A stretch of DNA of 64,000 nt from Dipteris shenzhenensis (Eukaryota; Polypodiophyta; Polypodiopsida; Gleicheniales): assembly GCA_047967505.1 (NCBI GenBank), contig CM106539.1, one strand, 5' to 3'. Under the pieces are notes generated by a model. That model did not search any database, had not been told where the DNA came from, and saw nothing but the letters and a program-made list of their open reading frames with translations. The translations under genes and the position numbers were made by a program. This document shows positions 24,019-35,030 of this stretch, piece by piece; within the stretch, counting starts at the first letter, position 1, and each line of letters starts with the position of its first letter.

Positions 24019-24936
24019 GATTGCCATGGTGAGCTCTATCATCATCTATTTGATCGCAACGTATGGGACAAATGATGCTTTTATGCATGGGTCATCAAAT
24101 GGTTTCACACTTGAGGCATGTCCATTGATGACTCTTCCCCATACCAATATTGTCTAGATGCAGCATCTCTATGTCCGATATAGAAAGACATCCACCAAAT
24201 TATCACAAAAGACCTATGACAAGTATACATTCATCTAACTTACACATCCCCAATACAACCTCATGCCACCAAAATGGCATTCTAAAGAGACAATTTTCAT
24301 CACCTGACTAAGGATGCCTTTATTCAGATGTCTCCAGAACCATTTATCACACTTTGAATGGATAGCTATGGGCCAGCTCCGAATATAGCCCCATTGATTC
24401 CACATTGAGACAAGGTGAGAGGTTGAGGCCAGATGATTCCACTGCAAGCTGAGACTCAGCACCTTGTGTGATATACAAGAGGTTGCGCTTCTATTGAGAT
24501 GCCCTATACAATATGTGATCCACAACAGATACCATTGTCTTCCCAAGTAAGGATTTGAGAACACCAGCCAATTCATTGACTATCCAGACTATCCATGCTC
24601 CACAATTTTCATATCTGAGATCAGGAGAAACAGATGGACACTCATGCGATCCACAGTAGATCAAGACCCCAAGCAGCAGAGGATTAAGAACCCCACACTA
24701 TGGGGGTGACTGAGCAGTCACCACAGGGCAAGAGACCCAAGCCCGCACTTCATAGCTGCCAGACTAGGAGGACATCTACAGGACCAACAAGTAGGCACCT
24801 CATCTATGGTACTATGCTCGCGACACTTCCTCACGCTGCCCACACGTACATCCCACAGAACAGAGCAGAGGGCAACAGCCGCAGATCTCACAGACGCTGC
24901 AAAGGCACATGATTCTTGAAAAAAAAAAAAAAAAAA
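24019..24936 (+). mobile_element. LINE remnant, 3' part with poly(A) tail
   Basis: This is the continuation of the LINE at 8530-10110 after the gypsy insertion, as shown by the GCAGA duplication on both sides. No clean frame remains. It ends in 18 adenines at 24919-24936, the hallmark of a LINE 3' end. Confidence 0.7.
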
Positions 24937-25333
24937 GATATCCCAATCCTGGCTCCTTAATCATGGGTACTTTATTCATGCAGGTTATTTCTATGGTCAT
25001 TTACTCTCTGTTTTATTTTAATTCCATGCAAAAAAAATACACAATAGTTATTTATAGCACTCTGACCCTTGTTAAGAGAGTTGGGGGCATTTCACCTTTC
25101 AGACACAGCAAAAACAGGAGAGAATAAAAACGCCTCTGATTTTGGAAAATTTTAGGCTCTATAAATTCCACCATTCTGAGATTAACTTTCCCTACAACAA
25201 ACAAAACTTTTCATGCTACAAGTCACAAAATCCTAAGTTGCCTCCTCTTATCACATCTAACCCATGATTCATAAATTGAGCAAAAGCAAGCAAGTTGCGT
25301 ATCATGGATCTGTGTTGAATGGCCCAATCTTAC
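24937..25333 (-). other. Start of choline kinase intron 3
   Basis: From the donor GTAAGA (complement of 25333-25328) leftward to the LINE tail. No exon or element was recognised in this stretch. Confidence 0.7.
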
Positions 25334-25529
25334 AATAATGGTAACAGAGCCATCTGTCTCATTCATCATGATGTTTCCATACTGCAAATCATTGTGGCAA
25401 AAACCTGTTCTTTCTCTTGGTTTTGATAGTTTACTTTGAAGCTCTGATATTTCTTCCTTCATAGAATGCAAATGAAATTCTTCTTGACACATTGGCGAGC
25501 AAATCTCCAAAGCAGTACCAAGCCATAAT
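25334..25529 (-). CDS. Choline kinase exon 3
   Basis: A 196-nt exon. The acceptor CAG is at 25532-25530 and the donor GTAAGA begins at 25333. The first base completes the split Arg codon of exon 2, then 65 codons follow. It begins LWLGTALEICSPMC and carries the kinase catalytic signature GFCHNDLQYGNIMM, with the HND aspartate expected to act as base, ending SVTII. Choline kinase phosphorylates choline with ATP in the cytosol, the first step of the Kennedy route to phosphatidylcholine. The next exon should begin with the Asp-Tyr-Glu-Tyr segment seen in plant homologues; it is not found to the left in this window. No stop or frameshift is present, so the exon looks functional. Confidence 0.92.
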
Positions 25530-26089
25530 CTGGGTCACAAGCATAAATCTGAAAAGTATAAAAAAAAACATTTTTGCACTACTAATAATTGTTCTAGGTC
25601 CATTTTCATAAATCATCCAGAAGCCAGCAAACAGAGTCAATGCATAAGCAGCCAAAATTAGGAGTAAAATTTATCTACCTAAGAACAGCACTGACCGTTG
25701 GAAAATTCAAAGTTAATAATCCATTCAAGGTTTTTACAAGATTCTTTGACACTGCATGGTTCAATCCAAAAAACAAAGCTCTAAATATGGACTTCTCTAC
25801 ATGCAAAAGTAGAATTCTAGCACCCTTAAGCGAACTGGAAAGGGAACATAAAAAGGACCCATTGAAGTTTCTCTCCGAACATATAATTTAAATTAAATCT
25901 CTTATTATCTCAGAGATAAATGTTATAAGCCTCGCATAAAAAACTTGCGACTTGTGGCTATGTGAGACACAGGAGCACATGCCAGTGACATGTCCAGATA
26001 CTATGAGATCAGAGGCCAATAACGATGCTTTTTGGACCAGAAAATTCTAGATGTGAGCTTGAACATGGACGACCCAAAAGAGTCGTTCA
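25530..26089. other. Intronic stretch without recognised features
   Basis: AT-rich intron sequence next to exon 3. I see no exon, RNA gene or element. Confidence 0.5.
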
Positions 26090-26522
26090 CTGCTCAAAAT
26101 TTGGGTGAACAACAAACCTAGAAGTTGATTCACCTACATCAGCCTCTACCTGCGAGCTGCACCAGCTCTCCCCCCCCTGCGCCACCCATGTTAGCTTCAG
26201 GACCCCACGCGACCTTGAAAAGGGCACTGTGAGCCAGCGACCCAGTAGTAACAATGGTAGGTGCTTCCACTTCACCAACTGGATCAGTTTATTGTTGACC
26301 CTGTTGCCCCCCATGCACAAGCATCACGACCCTGACCCCCCTGTGGAGGTGTAGCTGGCGCAATCTGATCGGGATGGCTTTATCACATGTGAGATAATCC
26401 CATAAATTTTTGGCAACCAAGAGATTCCGCACCATAAAACTCCAAAGAGAATAGTTGGTGACATCCAACCTATCCTCTTGGGCAAGCATCTGAAAGACAT
26501 CATTCGGATTTTCCTGTGCCAT
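26090..26522 (-). pseudogene. Copia gag N-terminal fragment
   Basis: The frame starts MAQENPNDVFQMLAQEDRLD followed by NYSLWSFMVRNLLVAKNLWD, closely similar to the gag start at 31668 on the other strand. It is therefore from the same copia family, inserted in the opposite direction. The frame shifts after about 75 codons and the homology fades near 26090; the rest of the element is absent. Confidence 0.85.
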
Positions 26523-27821
26523 TTGAGCGAACTAAAAGACGCAAAGAAATCTCAGCAAAGTTCACGTGCTGTGAACACTCTGCTCAAGTAAGAGAAATCA
26601 AGACCAAAGCCTATACTAGGCTTAAGGATGGACCTCAAATCTACCAGAAAAGTCCCGTGCTACTGCAATCTTAGAATTCTCTCTCAAAAATCAAGCCAAT
26701 GCTTGGCTCAACAAGGCATAAACCAATAGCATAAAACCAACAATCACCTCTATTCAAAAACCAAACAACCAATTACAAAGCCCATTGTCCTCTCACAGAT
26801 GTAAACGCGTGACAGGTGAAGAGCGGCCCGATGTGTAATGAAGTAAGGGTAGGTTGGTTGTATGGTTCAACCAATAGTGCAGGATTTGGGGCCAAAAATA
26901 GTGACTATACACAATGAGCCACCAACAGACTGAGAAATTGCTCTCAACACAATAGAAATTCCCCCAAATGCTGATCTTTATCACTATTTTGCATAAACCA
27001 GCAAGTACCACAACCAAATGAACAGTAAATGCACCCACAAGTGCGAAATATGGACTGTCCTTGCACAAAACCACCCGAAACAGGTTCAAAACAGCAAGGA
27101 GAAGTCTCTAGAAGCCCAAAACAGTTCTGAAAGCAATGGAAGAGCCTCAAAACAGCAAAAAAATCTTAAAAAACACCTCAAAATGTGCGCCCCCAGCCCT
27201 CGAAATGTAGGCGCCTAGTGCAAAAACTGCTGCTGCGACTGAAAAACAGTGGGAAAACCCACAAAAAACAGACCGACCCTTCAAAACAGCTTCAAAGTTG
27301 CACAAAATAGGTCGCCTAGCTGGAAACGTGCTCCAGATGAGAGGCGACTGCTCCAACAGCCTAAAAACAGATCAAAACAGCAGAAAAAGATAGCAGCCAG
27401 GTCCAAAACAGCCTCCAGATCAACTAACTTGAACTAGAATGCAGCCACCCTGCTTCCTAGTGGTTGCAAACTAAGCGCCCCCCTCCAGAAGTGCCCAAAT
27501 GCTGGCTGAATTAAAAAACGACCTGTCGGCTGAAAGTTTTCGCTACAAATGTGAAGTTCTTTGCGACAGAATTGAAGCCAGTAGGCGTGGGAGGCGTGGT
27601 GTGGGAGCGAGTGGGAACCTACTCCAATACCAAATGTTGGAAATGGAAGCGAGAAAATGCGAGAGAATGGAGCAGAAGCAAAACAAGAAAGAAAGGAAAA
27701 AGGTTTATTAAAAAAGTCTTTGAAAGACCAAAGGGTTCATGAGACTGAGAGAAACCCTGATACAATGAGTTGATAAGTAAGCATCAACACCCAAGGCAAA
27801 TACAGCATTATCATAGTAACA
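26523..27821 (-). mobile_element. Leader, primer site and 5' LTR of the copia remnant
   Basis: The minus-strand primer site reads TGGTATTGGAGT (27632-27621), a variant like TGGTATTAGAGC at 30750. Two bases further an LTR begins (TG on the plus strand at 27635) and may end at about 27821. The leader (27620-26523) is non-coding. Confidence 0.6.
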
Positions 27822-28162
27822 ACAAACGTTATTACATTGGCCATTACCTAAGAGATTAATATTTCTAAGAGGAGAAAGGTGCTATTACGTTTGTGCTCTA
27901 CTCTTTTCACTCTCTCTCTCACAAAGACTTCCACCTAGGTTGAGATTCCGCTTTACTTGAGTAAAGAACATGTGTTGTGTGCGCATGCAATCAGATTTGG
28001 CTATTTCTGATTCATGTTCTCTTCTAACTTCTTTAGAATTCATGTACCTTGGATTTGGTCATTTGTGAATTGTGAATCCTTGCATGTTCACTTTCAAAAA
28101 TTTATAGTTTAATATTAATTGTTTATTTGCCGCCGCTGCTTTGCAGCAGCTTATAAAAGGCA
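27822..28162 (+). other. Probable gypsy leader remnant
   Basis: A non-coding stretch ends in GCTTATAAAAGGCAATATG. Joined across the solo LTR it leads into a short gag-like start (MNPREGAQSFDAPRPSA), so it is probably the leader of a gypsy element. This is inference. Confidence 0.4.
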
Positions 28163-28167
28163 ATATG

Positions 28168-29499
28168 TGTTGGAAAGGTCACCTCCCCATCTGTAAGCCC
28201 CCAAATGAGGAGAGCGTGGGGGAGGGAGACCTAGGGCAGGATGTGCCCAAAGAGAGATTACCTAGATGTGTGGATCTGGGACAGATCTGGAGCATTCATG
28301 GTTGGTGGGGTATCCCAAGGATGAAAGGCTGCATCAGGAGCAGCTCATGTGCAGGAAGATGGCGGGGACACAGTGTCTTGGATCAGGCCTGGCATGAGGC
28401 ACTCAGTGGACTGCAGGAGGACCCTATGAAAGGCGCGCTGACATCAGCATGTGTACGGAGCAGGGTAAAAAGCTGTACGGATCTGTACGGGCTGCTGCAG
28501 GGCAGTGTAACGAAGAGGTACGGCCAGGACAAGGAGCCGGCAAAAGGCTGCAGCAAGGCGCAGTATAGTGGGGGTCTATGGGCAGGTCTATGGCCTGCAA
28601 GCAGGGCTGGCAGGTGGCAGGACAGCAGCAGCAAAGGGGCTGGACCCTGCATGGAACAAAGGGCCAGCAAAGGGCCCTAAATAGGGCTGGATAGGCAGCC
28701 AACCAGCCAACCAACTGGTCGGTTGGTTAGGGCTGCTACAGACCAGCCAGTCGGCCCATTTAGGGCTGGCTGGTCGGTTGGTTCAAGGGGGCCTTGAGCC
28801 CTATAAAAGGAGAGGCCTCATGCCTCATTTCATATCCAGCATAGCCAGCAGTTCCAGGGCAGAAAGGAGCAGCAGGGAGCCAACTGTCTGGGCCTATCTA
28901 CAGGAGGTGAGAGAGTGCAACAAGTGCTGCAGACTTAGCCAGGAAGAGGCTGGACCTTGGCTGTCTTCTAGGGCAGCAAGGTGCTGAGATCATCATCTTC
29001 TGGAGCAGCCATTCACAAGCAGGTTGGAGCAGCGGAACAGTTATCTTGGAGCCTACATTCACGAGGACCAAGGGGACCTGTGTGCTGCAGACAAAGCTTG
29101 GCAGGGGCTGCCCACCTAGGCTGATTCACAGGCAGTAAGGTGGAGAAGAACACACTGGACGGAAAGTCTACAGACGCTCGAGGTGGAGCACGCGGACTCA
29201 AGTCTAGAGATAGCCAGCAGATAGGAGAAGGACCTTGTGGTAAGATCAGAGGACCACATCATTGGTGGGACTCTGGATCTGTCTCTTTTGTATTGTGTCC
29301 ATAGTTGTGGACGGAAATATATATTTTGGTGGTTTCTCTATCTAGTTGGTTCATTGTCTATTGATGAGTCTGCACACCTATTGTATGCACATAAGTAAAG
29401 AAGTTTGTGATTCCACATCCCACACGCACACTGTGTGAGCTCCTGGGCATTACTATAAGTCTTCCGCTGTGTGTACCCTCTGTTGGGTCATTTCTAACA
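28168..29499 (+). mobile_element. Solo LTR of the gag-only family, 1332 bp
   Basis: Termini TGTTGGAAAGG and TTTCTAACA, flanked by the duplication ATATG (28163-28167 and 29500-29504). It is longer than the LTRs at 18144 and 32116 because the middle differs, so it belongs to another subfamily. TATAAAAGG lies near 28802. Confidence 0.93.
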
Positions 29500-29501
29500 A
29501 T

Positions 29502-30509
29502 ATGAACCCTAGAGAGGGAGCACAAAGCTTTGATGCTCCTAGACCTTCTGCACCACCTCACGTGCAGGTTGTCGAGATCGATGCTCAAGTTCTCTAGGAT
29601 CTATTTCCACAGATTGGGCACACCATTGTTCAAGGAAAGTACACCGATAGCTTTTGAGAGTAAAAAGATAATATAAGTGGTCAATGTATGAAAAAGAGCC
29701 GTACTGCAACAAAACCGGTTCCCTTATCCTAGTTACACAGTCCTAAGCTAGTCCTCAAGCCCTAGGATAGAAATGAGGATTTATGAACATAAAGACTTGC
29801 CTAGGCTAGACCCATTCCACTTAGAAGCAGGGAGTACAATGTTGGAGCCGAAAGTACAATGCTGAAATGATTAGGGAAGTACCTTTTAGAATTGGAGAGA
29901 GAGAGGGGGGGCGGGGGCGGGGGCGGGGCTGGACTTACAACACAACATGTGAGGGGCTTCACAAGCATAGGAAAGGTTAATGAATTCAACTGGAGCTAGC
30001 AGCTCTTTCTTATGAATCCAATTTAGCACTATAATAAGCTGAGTACAATGAGGCAGCCATGCATTTTATAGGAATTACGACTAGGCTATTTTTCAATTTT
30101 GCTTATGGGATGATACCCCAAAACCGCCACATGGCATCATTCTAGCAACGTAAAGTACAAAGTACAAAGTATTGCACATAGGATTTATTCCCAAGTACAT
30201 GGTCCCTGAAACCAATTATTCTCTCTGGAATGTACTTAATTTGTCCCTCCTTGGGAGGTAACCCCTCTAAGTGCTTGGAAGGTTGCTGGAGCATTAGCAA
30301 AGCCGAATGCCATCACTTTGAACTAATATTGACCACGTTTCGTTATGAAGGCTGTTTTTGGCTCTCATCCTCCTTTATGCTTATTTGATGATAGCCTGAC
30401 CTTATGTCTATCTTTGTGAAGTACTTAGCTCCTCTCAGCTCACCCAATAAATCATCAATTCCAAGAAAACGAAATCTTCTCTTCACAGTCATTTTATTCA
30501 AGTACTTAT
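29502..30509. mobile_element. Jumbled Ty3/gypsy remnants
   Basis: On the plus strand, a gag-like start at 29502 runs about 30 codons to a stop, and an RNase H scrap (PIAFESKKI) lies near 29641-29690. On the minus strand, 30509 to about 30230 encodes a decayed reverse transcriptase segment with [20 protein letters not shown]. Pieces in both directions show a rearranged remnant. A G-rich simple run lies near 29900-29930. Confidence 0.65.
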
Positions 30510-30747
30510 TGTTAGAATTATTACCATAATTCTAGGCAGTGACCAATGTAATCCATAAGTGAGTAAGGGGCACTTTTCCTTCACTAGAGGTTTTTCCCCC
30601 TAACCACAGTTAGTGGGTTAGTGTGGTTTTGTCACTTGGACAAAAACACCTCCACACTACTTTGTATCTCATCCTATCTATTGCATCTTCAACGTTTGCT
30701 CTTCGGCTCTTGTCTCTCTGCTTGTCTGCCTCCCTCTTCTTCTCACA
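30510..30747 (+). repeat. 5' LTR of the host copia element, 238 bp
   Basis: TGTTAGAATT .. TTCTCACA with TG..CA ends, followed two bases later by a primer site. It interrupts the gypsy reverse transcriptase remnant. No 3' LTR of this element is in the window. Confidence 0.75.
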
Positions 30748-30749
30748 TT

Positions 30750-30761
30750 TGGTATTAGAGC
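30750..30761 (+). other. Primer binding site of the host copia element
   Basis: TGGTATTAGAGC, one base different from the standard tRNA-Met site. Confidence 0.75.
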
Positions 30762-31667
30762 AGGACTAGCTCTCGGACCTAGAGCCCAGCTTCAGCCCGC
30801 ACCCCACGCCTCGCCATTCATCGTGCATCCTACTCGCCATTTGCCCGTACGACTATACGGAATTCTTGTCAACGCCCGTACAGATCTCGCAGCTCGAGGC
30901 TCGAAGTTCCCGCCTAAACACTGCTCCACACGTGCGTCGTCTATCTGCTTGTCCGTACAGTTTGCAGTCCGTACAACAGCACAGATAACCGTACAGGTTG
31001 TTGTCCATACACTGCACCCATTAACCATACACTGCGCTCATCGTCCATACAAAGTCATGCGCTCATCGTCTGTACAGGTTTCGTTCTATTCAACCGTACA
31101 TCATCGTATGAGGACCTCAGCGCCATACAATCCGCCTGCCCATCCGTACGTTGGCAGATTGCTTGTATGTCCATATACTTCTCTCCGTGCACTGCTTTTG
31201 TAGGAGAATTGCAATTTTGGTCAAGATTTGAGACTTTTTGAAAATTTGCCCACTTTGATTGCAATTTCCCTATAGAAATTGGGGCTTTTGCAAACAATTG
31301 CAAAATTTGGGGGTTTCAAACAATTTTGCCCTCTTTTAGTTGCAATTTCTTGCAAAAATTTGGGGCTTTTGCATTTAGGATGCAATTTGGCAGTGGACAG
31401 ACAATTTGGGAGTTTTGCAGGCAATTTTGGACTCAAATTGAGTCACATTGCAGACATTTGCCATTTTTTGCAGACAAATTTGGCAGATTTTGGGGATTTG
31501 CAGAGCATTCTAGTGCATTTTAGATGCAATTTGGCAGTGGACAGACAATGTGGGAGTTTTGCAGACAGATTTGGCAGATTTTTTTGCAAACTTTGGTTGT
31601 GCATGTTTGATCAAAGGAAGGGATTTCACTTATCAGATTTGCTGCATTTTTGTTTTATCTGGCAGAT
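30762..31667 (+). other. Leader of the host copia element
   Basis: Non-coding. The first part (30840-31160) is dense in CCGTACAG-like words. The second (31206-31600) is dense in GCAATTTTGG-like words and contains a direct repeat of about 46 bp at 31380 and 31523. Confidence 0.6.
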
Positions 31668-32115
31668 ATGGCTCAAAACAACCCCAATGAGGTTTTTTAT
31701 GTCCTCACACAAGAGGATAAGTTGGATGGCACCAACTACTCCCTATGGAGCTTTATCTTAGTTGGCAAACATCTATGGGATTATGTCAATGGAGATGAAA
31801 CAAGGCCAGAGACTGTGGTTGCACCTACCACTCCTCCTCAACAAGGTGGAGGAAGGGGTAGAGGTCAAGCACAAGGTGCAGGACAAGTGTTAGGTGCAGC
31901 AATTGCTGCTTTGGTGCCTCCCACACAGGAACAGAAAAGGTGGGATTCACGTGATGCACAAGCTCTTTCAGTTATTTCTCTTTCTGTCAAAAGGTTTATC
32001 ATTCCACCTTCGGTCATGCAAGACCTCAAAGGCAGCTTGGGATATTTTAGAGAGCATGTTTGCAGCCAGAAATGATGCTCGGGTCTCTTTCCTGAAGAGA
32101 GAGCTCTCTCACACA
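31668..32115 (+). pseudogene. Host copia gag, N-terminal part
   Basis: The ATG at 31668 starts MAQNNPNEVFYVLTQEDKLD and NYSLWSF, a UBN2-type gag. A frameshift near 32020 moves the match to another frame, ending ARNDARVSFLKRELSHT at 32115. There the gag-less LTR element is inserted, and the protein continues in phase at 51941. Confidence 0.9.
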
Positions 32116-33336
32116 TGTTGGAAAGGTCACCTCCCCATCTGTAAGCCCCCAAATGAGGAGAGCGTGGGGGAGGGAGACCTAGGGCAGGATGTGCCCAAGA
32201 GAGAAGAAAGAGAGGGGGCTGCCACATGGGCAGCACCTCACAGGAATGCGACCTACAGATGGCGTCAGCATGGCGAGGGTAGTGGGCAGGTGAAGGGCCT
32301 GCAACAGACCCTGATGATGGCGCGGTACAGGTAGTTCAGGACAGCAGGACCTGTACGGACAGGTACAGCCCCTATACAGCAGCATGGCAGGTGTCTACAG
32401 GCAGGGACACGACCTGCAAGCAGAGCTGGCACATGGCGCAGCATAGCAGGAGCAGAGGCATGCCTTGTGGGCAGGATTGCGACCTGCAGAAGGGCCTGGA
32501 AAAGGGCCGGACCTATGGGCCTGGCCCTGCACTGGAAGGGGCCAGCAAAGGGCCCTTATATAGGGCTGGTTGGGCTGAGCCAACCAGGTCGGTTGGGCCA
32601 GCCAACCTAGTCTGTCCAGTCGGCCCAGTCAGGGCAGACTGGTCAGTATTTTTGCCAGGCCTTAGGGCCTGTAAAAGGAGAGGCTCAGGCCTCATTTCAT
32701 CATCCAGCAGAGCAGCTTTGGAGGAGCAGACAGGAGCAGCAGATAGGGCTTCCTTGGGCCTTTTCCCAGGAGGTGAAGGAGACCTAAAGAGTGCTGCAGA
32801 CTTAGCTCCAGGGAGAGGCTGAACCTAGACTGTCTTCTAGGGCAGAAGGTTGCTGAGATCATCATCTTCTGGAGCAGCCATTCACAAGCAGGTTGGAGCA
32901 GTGGAACAGGGATCTGTGTGCTGCAGACAAAGCTTGGCAGGGGCTGCCCACCTAGGCTGATTCATAGGCAGTAAGGTGGAGAAGAACACACTAGACGGAA
33001 AGTCTACAGACGCTCGAGGTGGAGCACATGGGCTCGTGTCTAGAGATAGCCAGCTGATAGGAGGAGGACCTTGTGGTAAGATCAGAGGACCACACCATTG
33101 GTAGGACTCTGGATCTATCTCTCTTGTATTGTGTCCATAGTTTTGGACGGAAATATATATTTTGGTGGTTTCTCTATCTGGCTGGTTCATTGTCTATTGA
33201 TGAGTCTGCACATCTATGTGACGCACATTAACTAAAGAAGTTTGTGATTCCACACCCACACCGCACACTGTGTGAGCTCCTGGGCATTACTATAAGTCTT
33301 CCGCTGCGTGTACCCTCTGTTGGGTATTTTCTAACA
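32116..33336 (+). repeat. 5' LTR of the gag-less element, 1221 bp
   Basis: TGTTGGAAAGG .. TTTCTAACA. The TATA position reads GTAAAAGG near 32670. CTGGTCGG-like words lie near 32580-32645. Confidence 0.95.
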
Positions 33337-33904
33337 TGGTATCAGAGCCCAAGCAGGAGGCCCATAGGTGTGGGAGCCTGAAGGCAGGGACCTTGCTGAA
33401 GGACGACCCTGATTCAGAAGCTCTTGGGAATCGACTTCCACGACTGGAGGATTGTGCCCTTGCGAGAAGGAGGGTGACTCAGGTTCAGCCAGGTGCGTTT
33501 AAAGTTCGCAGTCCAGGTTATCTGGAGATGTACTTTTGTTGCAGACCTTGCCAAAGGAAGGACGGGTTGAAACAGACCCTCTGAGCATGGTGCCTGGAAG
33601 ACTCCAGGTTGTTCACTCATTATGAGGGGGACGACTAGAAGATCGTGGAGGCTGGGTTGCTCGAGTTCGAAGGCAGGAATGTGACAGAAAGGGGTGGTGC
33701 CTGGAGGTGCTAGCAAAGATGGACCTGTGTACCAGGATGGTGTGCAGAAGCGGAACCCGACCTGGTGGAGCAGGAGCCACTGGATGAAAAGCCAGGAAAA
33801 GATTTCGACATCGAAAAGTTCCAGAGGACTATGACCAGGGAGTTACTGGAGCATCTTCATCGACGTGTGGGGGCATTCGGTTTGGATGTGTTGGTGAGAG
33901 GGGG
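33337..33904 (+). other. Internal region of the gag-less element
   Basis: 568 bp. It begins with the tRNA-Met site TGGTATCAGAGCC (33337-33349) and ends with the purine tract GAGAGGGGG (33896-33904). It keeps both ends of the internal region of the 18144 element, but gag is deleted. No ORF of note. Confidence 0.9.
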
Positions 33905-34200
33905 TGTTGGAAAGGTCACCTCCCCATCTGTAAGCCCCCAAATGAGGAGAGCGTGGGGGAGGGAGACCTAGGGCAGGATGTGCCCAAGAGAGAAGAAAGA
34001 GAGGGGGCTGCCACATGGGCAGCACCTCACAGAAATGCGACCTACAAATGGCGTCAGCATGGCGAGGGTAGTGGGCAGGTGAAGGGCTTGCAACAGACCC
34101 TGATGATGGCGCGGTACAGGCAGGTCAGGACAGCAGGACCTGTACGGACAGGTACAGCCCCTATACAACAACATGGCAGGTGTCTACAGGCAGGGACACG
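33905..34200 (+). repeat. 3' LTR of the gag-less element, first piece
   Basis: 296 bp, matching 32116-32411. It stops abruptly at the caulimovirid junction. Confidence 0.95.
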
Positions 34201-34340
34201 CGGTGGCAAGAGTTCTTCTCAATGTATGATTTTCAAGTGGAATGGAAAAAAGGCAGTACCAACACGGTCCCAGATATGCTTTCCAGAGAAGGTGCTCCGT
34301 ATTGGGCCCAACATCCCACTAACTATTGTGCGCCACTCTA
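34201..34340 (+). pseudogene. Caulimovirid copy A: last codons of the polyprotein
   Basis: Matches 40581-40721, the C-terminal RNase H end with its TAA. The rest of the ORF is absent. Together with copy B it makes the + strand insertion longer than one viral genome (tandem order). Confidence 0.95.
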
Positions 34341-35030
34341 ACATTAATGTACGGTGATTAGACACTGTCTGGTATATACCAGATAAGACCTTCACCTCTT
34401 TTTGTAAACCACTAGCGCTCCTAGTTTTGTAGCAAAACCACCGGCTAGCCCACAACAAAGTAAGCAAGTACTGGTATTACTCTCGCCTCAATTGTATATA
34501 AGGACCCAAGTCCTTCATTCCAAGGCAGAGTCTGCCTCGAATTCTCTTGTATAAGTTTTCTTTCTCTCCGGAATATAGCAAGCTTGCTTCAAGCTCTGAG
34601 TCTCTTAGTTTTCTAGTTTCCTTCATGTTATCTCTTGCATCTGCTCTCACTCGTCCAGGCTCTCCTCTCCGGATCGTGTACTCTGTTATGTTCGCCCCGT
34701 CTCGCCTGTCTTCCTCTTGTGGCTCTCGCCGTGTTACTCCCTACCCTCGCTATCTTCTCCTTCTCGTTGTGTCTTCCCCTGAGTTTCATTTCTCTATCCC
34801 TCTTGCTCTCGTAATTGGTTCCCAATTCGTGTATGAAATCTGAGTAGCACTGCGCTCGGGAAGTTCTGCTCTTTTGGTATCAGAGCCTTGTGTCTGTTGT
34901 GTGTGCGTTCTTTCGAAGAGTGTCTGGGACCCTGTCGCTGCCGCTCCCCCCTAGGCCAAGAGGTGCCGTCCGTGGTTGAGCATTAGCGTGACGTCTGAAG
35001 CCACACGCAGTCCTTTGTTCTGTTATCCTG
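34341..35030 (+). promoter_or_regulatory. Caulimovirid intergenic region and leader
   Basis: Non-coding. It holds a TATA box (TATATAAGG, 34495-34503), the expected pregenomic RNA promoter, and the primer binding site TGGTATCAGAGCC (34875-34887). The latter is complementary to initiator tRNA-Met, as in caulimovirids generally. The ORF starts 144 bases after the primer site. Confidence 0.88.
34875..34887 (+). other. Caulimovirid tRNA-Met primer binding site
   Basis: TGGTATCAGAGCC, the conserved origin of minus-strand DNA synthesis. The same site is present in copy C (43660-43648 on the minus strand). Copies B/C and E break at or within a few bases of it. Confidence 0.92.

Noticed and set aside
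31206-31600. Repeated GCAATTT-like words as a CRISPR-like array
   Set aside because: Spacing and sequence are irregular and the context is a plant copia leader; it is low-complexity sequence.
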